The notes under the pieces: generated by a model
Database searches by the model: none
What the model was told of the DNA's origin: nothing
The model's input: the letters and a program-made list of their open reading frames with translations, nothing else
Program-made: the position numbers and the translations under genes
NCBI GenBank assembly: GCA_032718475.1
Contig: JAUCBJ010002937.1
Span: 1-40,000, forward strand
Source of the DNA: Nemertoderma westbladi
Taxonomy: Eukaryota > Xenacoelomorpha > Nemertodermatida > Nemertodermatidae
DNA length: 40,000 nucleotides
Direction of reading: 5' to 3'
Shown here: one piece after another, positions 37,701 through 40,000 of the stretch
Layout of the letters: each line of letters opens with the position of its first letter
Numbering within the stretch: position 1 is the stretch's first letter

Positions 37701-40000
37701 ACTGGCGCATTATAGCAATCACTACAACTGACGCATTATAGCAATCACTACAACTGAAGCTTTATAGCAATCACTACAACTGGCATTTTAGCAATCACTA
37801 CAACTGACGCATTAGAGCAATCACTACAACTGAAGCATTATAGCAATCACTACAACTGAAGCATTATAGCAATCACTACAACTGACGCATTATAGCAATC
37901 ACTACAACTGAAGCATTATAGCAATCACTACAACTGACACATTATAGCAATCACTACAACTGAAGCTTTATAGCAATCACTACAACTGGCATTATAGCAA
38001 TCACTACAACTGACGCATTAGAGCAATCACTACAACTGACGCATTATAGCAATCACTACAACTGAAACATTATAGCAATCACTACAACTGACGCATTATA
38101 GCAATCACTACAACTGGCATTATAGCAATCACTACAACTGACGCATTATAGCAATCACTACAACTGAAGCTTTATAGCAATCACTACAACTGGCATTATA
38201 GCAATCACTACAACTGACGCATTATAGCAATCACTACAACTGACGCATTATAGCAATCACTACAACTGGCATTATAGCAATCACTACAACTGACGCATTA
38301 TAGCAATCACTACAACTGACGCATTATAGCAATCACTACAACTGACGCATTATAGCAATCACTACAACTGGCATTATAGCAATCACTACAACTGAAGCAT
38401 TATAGCAATCACTACAACTGAAGCATTATAGCAATCACTACAACTGGCATTATAGCAATCACTACAACTGAAGCATTATAGCAATCACTACAACTGAAGC
38501 ATTATAGCAATCACTACAACTGAAGCATTATAGCAATCACTACAACTGAAGCATTATAGCAATCACTACAACTGAAGCATGATAGCAATCACTACAACTG
38601 AAGCATTATAGCAATCACTACAACTGAAGCATTATAGCAATCACTACAACTGAAGCATTATAGCAATCACCACTACAACTGAAGCATTATAGCAATCACT
38701 ACAACTGAAGCATTATAGCAATCACTACAACTGGCATTATAGCAATCACTACAACTGAAGCATTATAGCAATCACTACAACTGAAGCATGATAGCAATCA
38801 CTACAACTGAAGCATTATAGCAATCACTACAACTGAAGCATGATAGCAATCACTACAACTGAAGCATTATAGCAATCACTACAACTGGCATTATAGCAAT
38901 CACTACAACTGAAGCATTATAGCAATCACTACAACTGAAGCATTATAGCAATCACTACAACTGAAGCATTATAGCAATCACTACAACTGAAGCATTATAG
39001 CAATCACTACAACTGAAGCATGATAGCAATCACTACAACTGAAGCATTATAGCAATCACTACAACTGAAGCATTATAGCAATCACTACAACTGAAGCATT
39101 ATAGCAATCACTGCAGCTGACGCATTATAGCAATCACTACAACTGAAGCATTCCAGCTATCACTACAACTGGCATTATAGCAATCACTACAACTGAAGCA
39201 TTATAGCAATCACTGCAGCTGACGCATTATAGCAATCACTACAACTGAAGCATTCCAGCTATCACTACAACTGGCATTATAGCAATCACTACAACTGAAG
39301 CATGATAGCAATCACTACAACTGGCGCATTATAGCAATCACTACAACTGACGCATTATAGCAATCACTACAACTGAAGCTTTATAGCAATCACTACAACT
39401 GGCATTATAGCAATCACTACAACTGACGCATTAGAGCAATCACTACAACTGAAGCATTATAGCAATCACTACAACTGAAGCATTATAGCAATCACTACAA
39501 CTGACGCATTATAGCAATCACTACAACTGAAGCATTATAGCAATCACTACAACTGACACATTATAGCAATCACTACAACTGAAGCTTTATAGCAATCACT
39601 ACAACTGGCATTATAGCAATCACTACAACTGACGCATTAGAGCAATCACTACAACTGACGCATTATAGCAATCACTACAACTGAAGCATTATAGCAATCA
39701 CTACAACTGACGCATTATAGCAATCACTACAACTGGCATTATAGCAATCACTACAACTGACGCATTATAGCAATCACTACAACTGAAGCTTTATAGCAAT
39801 CACTACAACTGGCATTATAGCAATCACTACAACTGACGCATTATAGCAATCACTACAACTGACGCATTATAGCAATCACTACAACTGGCATTATAGCAAT
39901 CACTACAACTGACGCATTATAGCAATCACTACAACTGACGCATTATAGCAATCACTACAACTGACGCATTATAGCAATCACTACAACTGGCATTATAGCA
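31701..40000. repeat. 24/26-bp satellite array with higher-order structure
   Basis: More than 300 head-to-tail units run past the window end. The core is ATTATAGCAATCACTACAAC, followed by TGAAGC or TGACGC (26 bp), or TGGC or TGTC (24 bp). Recurrent variants are AAGCTTTATAG, CATTAGAG, CAATCATTAC and CAATCTTTAC. A rare variant CAATAACTAC occurs at 31733 and 33167, and the order of variants after both points matches, giving a higher-order period of 1,434 bp. Units are very similar, so the array is recently homogenised. No open frame of note and no spacer-like unique sequence is present. Confidence 0.97.

Noticed and set aside
31701-40000. CRISPR array
   Set aside because: Regular short repeats, but there are no unique spacers, the units are directly joined, and the context is a eukaryotic genome.

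Overview
This window looks like repeat-dominated nuclear DNA from an animal, probably an aquatic invertebrate. BEL/Pao-type LTR retrotransposons are known only from metazoans. The window also holds a Ty3/Gypsy-like element, two RTE-like LINEs and a long satellite. I see no host gene, tRNA or rRNA. The species cannot be read from the sequence.

The layout is a set of nested insertions. An old, decayed BEL/Pao-like element (the 'outer' element, about 506-31700) ends at a 671-bp LTR (31030-31700). That LTR directly abuts a 24/26-bp satellite, which fills 31701 to the window end. Four elements have landed inside the outer element: (a) a young, related BEL/Pao-like element (the 'inner' element, 770-11947) with two 538-bp LTRs that differ at one base and a 5-bp target duplication; (b) a minus-strand Ty3/Gypsy-like element (12147-17521) with 266-bp LTRs identical by eye and a 5-bp duplication; (c) a 5'-truncated LINE (22669-24372) inside the outer integrase region; (d) a near full-length LINE (25709-29616) downstream of the outer integrase. 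The last carries its own 230-bp insertion (27283-27512) with a 12-bp duplication.

The most interesting part is the inner element. It has a Gag region (1387 to about 5460) and a retropepsin-like protease (about 5550-6060), but no reverse transcriptase, RNase H or integrase core. Downstream of a palindrome array, in the position where an env gene would sit, it has an intact 845-codon gene (8162-10699). I read its N-terminal part as a DEDD-type 3'-5' exonuclease-like domain and its C-terminal part as three perfect CCHC zinc knuckles. The outer element is the mirror image: it still shows RT, RNase H and integrase, but only the first 14 codons of the extra gene (30245-30289). This suggests a two-component family in which an RT-less element carrying an exonuclease-like protein is mobilised by RT-bearing relatives. 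That is inference.

The two BEL-like elements also share several noncoding structures: two hairpins just after pol, an array of short palindromes, hairpins just before the extra gene, a structured block in the 3' noncoding region, a perfect 11-bp hairpin at the polypurine tract, and a hairpin at the LTR end. Poly-G tracts in Gag repeatedly coincide with frame changes. This points either to recoding or to homopolymer length errors.
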